From: Syntrophothermus sp. UBA1445
Lineage (GTDB): Bacteria; Bacillota; Syntrophomonadia; Syntrophomonadales; DTU052
Length of the DNA stretch: 7,364 bases
Direction of reading: 5' to 3'
Assembly: GCA_002329495.1 (NCBI GenBank)
Contig: DCTH01000020.1
Coordinates: 2,153-9,516, forward strand
Below the pieces are notes generated by a model. The model had not been told where the DNA came from. It saw only the letters and a program-made list of their open reading frames with translations, and made no database searches. Both the position numbers and the translations under genes were made by a program. Every line of letters starts with the position of its first letter. Position 1 is the first letter of the stretch. This document shows, piece after piece, positions 6,214 to 7,364 of the stretch.

Positions 6214-7029
6214 TTAGCCAAACCTGCACTTTTCACGGTAGATTTTTACCAGTTTTCGTTGCCATATGGTATTAACTGATGGGGACAATCTGTACAGCCA
6301 CCAGGGGAGCACGTCATACCAGGGAAAAGCGATAATGCCTTGATTTTTTTGTACCCCTTTTAAAATTCGCAAAGCCGCCTGTCTGGGTGTTAACTGTTTG
6401 GGTATATAGGAGTTAAATAACTCCCTATCTGCGTTGATTACTCGGTAGCTTTTTTTAACATCTGTATCGACAGAGCCAGGGCAGGCTACACTTACTTTCA
6501 CACCGAAATCGGCGGCTTCCGGGCGGAGGGCCATAGAAAGACCGGTGATCGCGGACTTGACTGCTGTGTAACCCGTAGAAAGGGCAAAAGGAAATAAGCC
6601 GAAGACCGAAGAGGTGTTTACAATGTGACCATGCCCCTGGCGTATCATTACCTCATAGGCGCACCTGGTTCCGTAAATAACGCTCATCACATCGCTATCA
6701 ATAAAGTGTTCCCAATCACTGTATTCCATGTCTCTGAATTCTCCGAACATGATTATACCGGCATTATTAAACATGTAATCAAGCGGTCCCTGTGCAGTTA
6801 CCTTATCAACAAGGCTCTTTACCGCCTCGCGATCCGTCATATCCGTGATTATTCCTTCTGCTTTACCCCCAAAACTGGTTATGGTAGAAACGGTATTCCT
6901 GGTTTCTTCTTCCTTTATATCAGCCACATATACCTTGGCCCCTGCTTTAGCTAGTTCGATACACAACTCACGTCCAATACCCGACGCTCCCCCGGTTACT
7001 ATCGCAACCTTGTCCTTAAATACTTTCAT
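6214..7029 (-). CDS. Short-chain dehydrogenase/reductase (SDR), classical type
   Basis: This is an NAD(P)-dependent oxidoreductase with a Rossmann fold; the substrate cannot be named. The 271-residue product has TGGASGIG (12-19) for cofactor binding and VYVADI (33-38), where Asp37 at the end of strand beta2 suggests NAD(H) preference. TDMTD (62-66) matches the adenine-pocket aspartate and NNAG is at 88-91. The catalytic Ser is 141, the active-site pair is Tyr154 and Lys158 (YTAVK), and CPGSVDTD (183-190) follows. At the position of the catalytic-tetrad Asn, in the stretch FIDSDVMSVIYGTR, I read Asp113 instead. After about residue 215 a Trp-rich hydrophobic segment (PWYDVLPWWLYRL) precedes a basic tail, which could mediate membrane or partner contact. 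The start ATG has AAAGGGGTGG upstream and overlaps the preceding gene's TGA by 4 nt (ATGA), so the two are co-translated. Confidence 0.93.
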   Translation of the reverse strand: MKVFKDKVAIVTGGASGIGRELCIELAKAGAKVYVADIKEEETRNTVSTITSFGGKAEGIITDMTDREAVKSLVDKVTAQGPLDYMFNNAGIIMFGEFRDMEYSDWEHFIDSDVMSVIYGTRCAYEVMIRQGHGHIVNTSSVFGLFPFALSTGYTAVKSAITGLSMALRPEAADFGVKVSVACPGSVDTDVKKSYRVINADRELFNSYIPKQLTPRQAALRILKGVQKNQGIIAFPWYDVLPWWLYRLSPSVNTIWQRKLVKIYREKCRFG

Positions 7030-7364
7030 TCCAACCCCACCCCTTTTAGTCTCGAAGAACTATATTTCTCTTCCAACTGTGCAAACTTAACACCCCCTAG
7101 AAATGAATTCAGGCCAGCAAATGAGTGGCTCCATTCTGCAAAGTCCCGTTGCTTCTCGTTCCTTTTGAGTTGATCCAATTCTATAGATACTGATTCAACA
7201 AGGGCTGCCAAACATACAGCCGGGTATATGGCCATGGAGTATCCCATTTGCTTCAGTTCGGTTACTGACATATTCGGCGTCAAAGGGCCGACGTTAACCA
7301 GATTTGGTTTCGAATTGACCTGAGCAGGTATTTTTTTTAAATGTGATTCCACTGCAAAAACCCC
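7026..7364 (-). CDS. PEP mutase/isocitrate lyase superfamily protein, C-terminal part
   Basis: The frame is open to the window edge, so only the last 112 residues are seen; the GTG at 7352 is probably internal. The pattern KPNLVNVGPLTP, then ELKQMGYSMAIYP, then a helix (AVCLAALVESVSIEL) and a final EEKYSS matches the C-terminal end of the (beta/alpha)8 barrel and the tail helices of the phosphoenolpyruvate mutase/2-methylisocitrate lyase family. Members of this family cleave or rearrange C-C or C-P bonds in 2-oxo or carboxylate substrates (methylisocitrate lyase, oxaloacetate decarboxylase, phosphonopyruvate hydrolase, carboxyphosphonoenolpyruvate mutase). The diagnostic active-site motif lies upstream, outside the window, so the reaction cannot be chosen. 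Its stop overlaps the SDR start, implying one operon and possibly one pathway. Confidence 0.82.
   Translation of the reverse strand, partial: GVFAVESHLKKIPAQVNSKPNLVNVGPLTPNMSVTELKQMGYSMAIYPAVCLAALVESVSIELDQLKRNEKQRDFAEWSHSFAGLNSFLGGVKFAQLEEKYSSSRLKGVGLE

Overview
The window looks like chromosome from a Gram-positive, anaerobic-type Bacillota, most likely class Clostridia (the Desulfotomaculum/Syntrophomonas/Peptococcaceae side). The reasons are the gene order mreC-mreD-mrdA-minC-minD-minE, strong AGGAGG-type ribosome binding sites, frequent TTG/GTG starts, and a charged insertion in PBP2. I recall that insertion from Peptococcaceae homologues and have not checked it. The genus cannot be fixed from the sequence alone.

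Positions 1-3693 (+) carry the elongation part of a cell-shape cluster: the 3' part of mreC, then mreD, then mrdA (PBP2). MreC and MreD connect the cytoplasmic MreB filament to the periplasmic transpeptidase PBP2, which crosslinks side-wall peptidoglycan. mreD and mrdA are tightly coupled, but an unexplained 236-nt gap separates mreC from mreD.

Positions 3694-4165 form a gene-poor spacer between mrdA and minC. It holds a terminator-like hairpin, a nearly perfect 64-nt palindrome (two 31-nt arms, 2-nt spacer), an imperfect direct repeat of about 20 nt with copies on either side of the palindrome, and a doubtful minus-strand small ORF. The spacer probably separates transcription of the mre/mrd genes from the min genes. 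The palindrome looks like a dispersed REP-type element.

Positions 4166-5996 (+) carry the division-site selection genes minC, minD and minE with short spacings, closed by a clear intrinsic terminator. MinD recruits MinC to the membrane to block FtsZ assembly away from midcell, and MinE drives MinD off the membrane. The presence of MinE points to an oscillating Min system.

Positions 6214-7364 (-) carry a convergent two-gene unit with an ATGA stop/start overlap. The upstream gene is the C-terminal part of a PEP mutase/isocitrate lyase superfamily enzyme, cut by the window end. The downstream gene is a short-chain dehydrogenase whose usual catalytic Asn appears to be Asp. These are metabolic genes with no evident link to the shape and division genes. 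I found no RNA genes, CRISPR array or complete mobile element. The window is mainly conserved housekeeping sequence; the mrdA-minC spacer and the SDR substitution are the parts most worth a second look.
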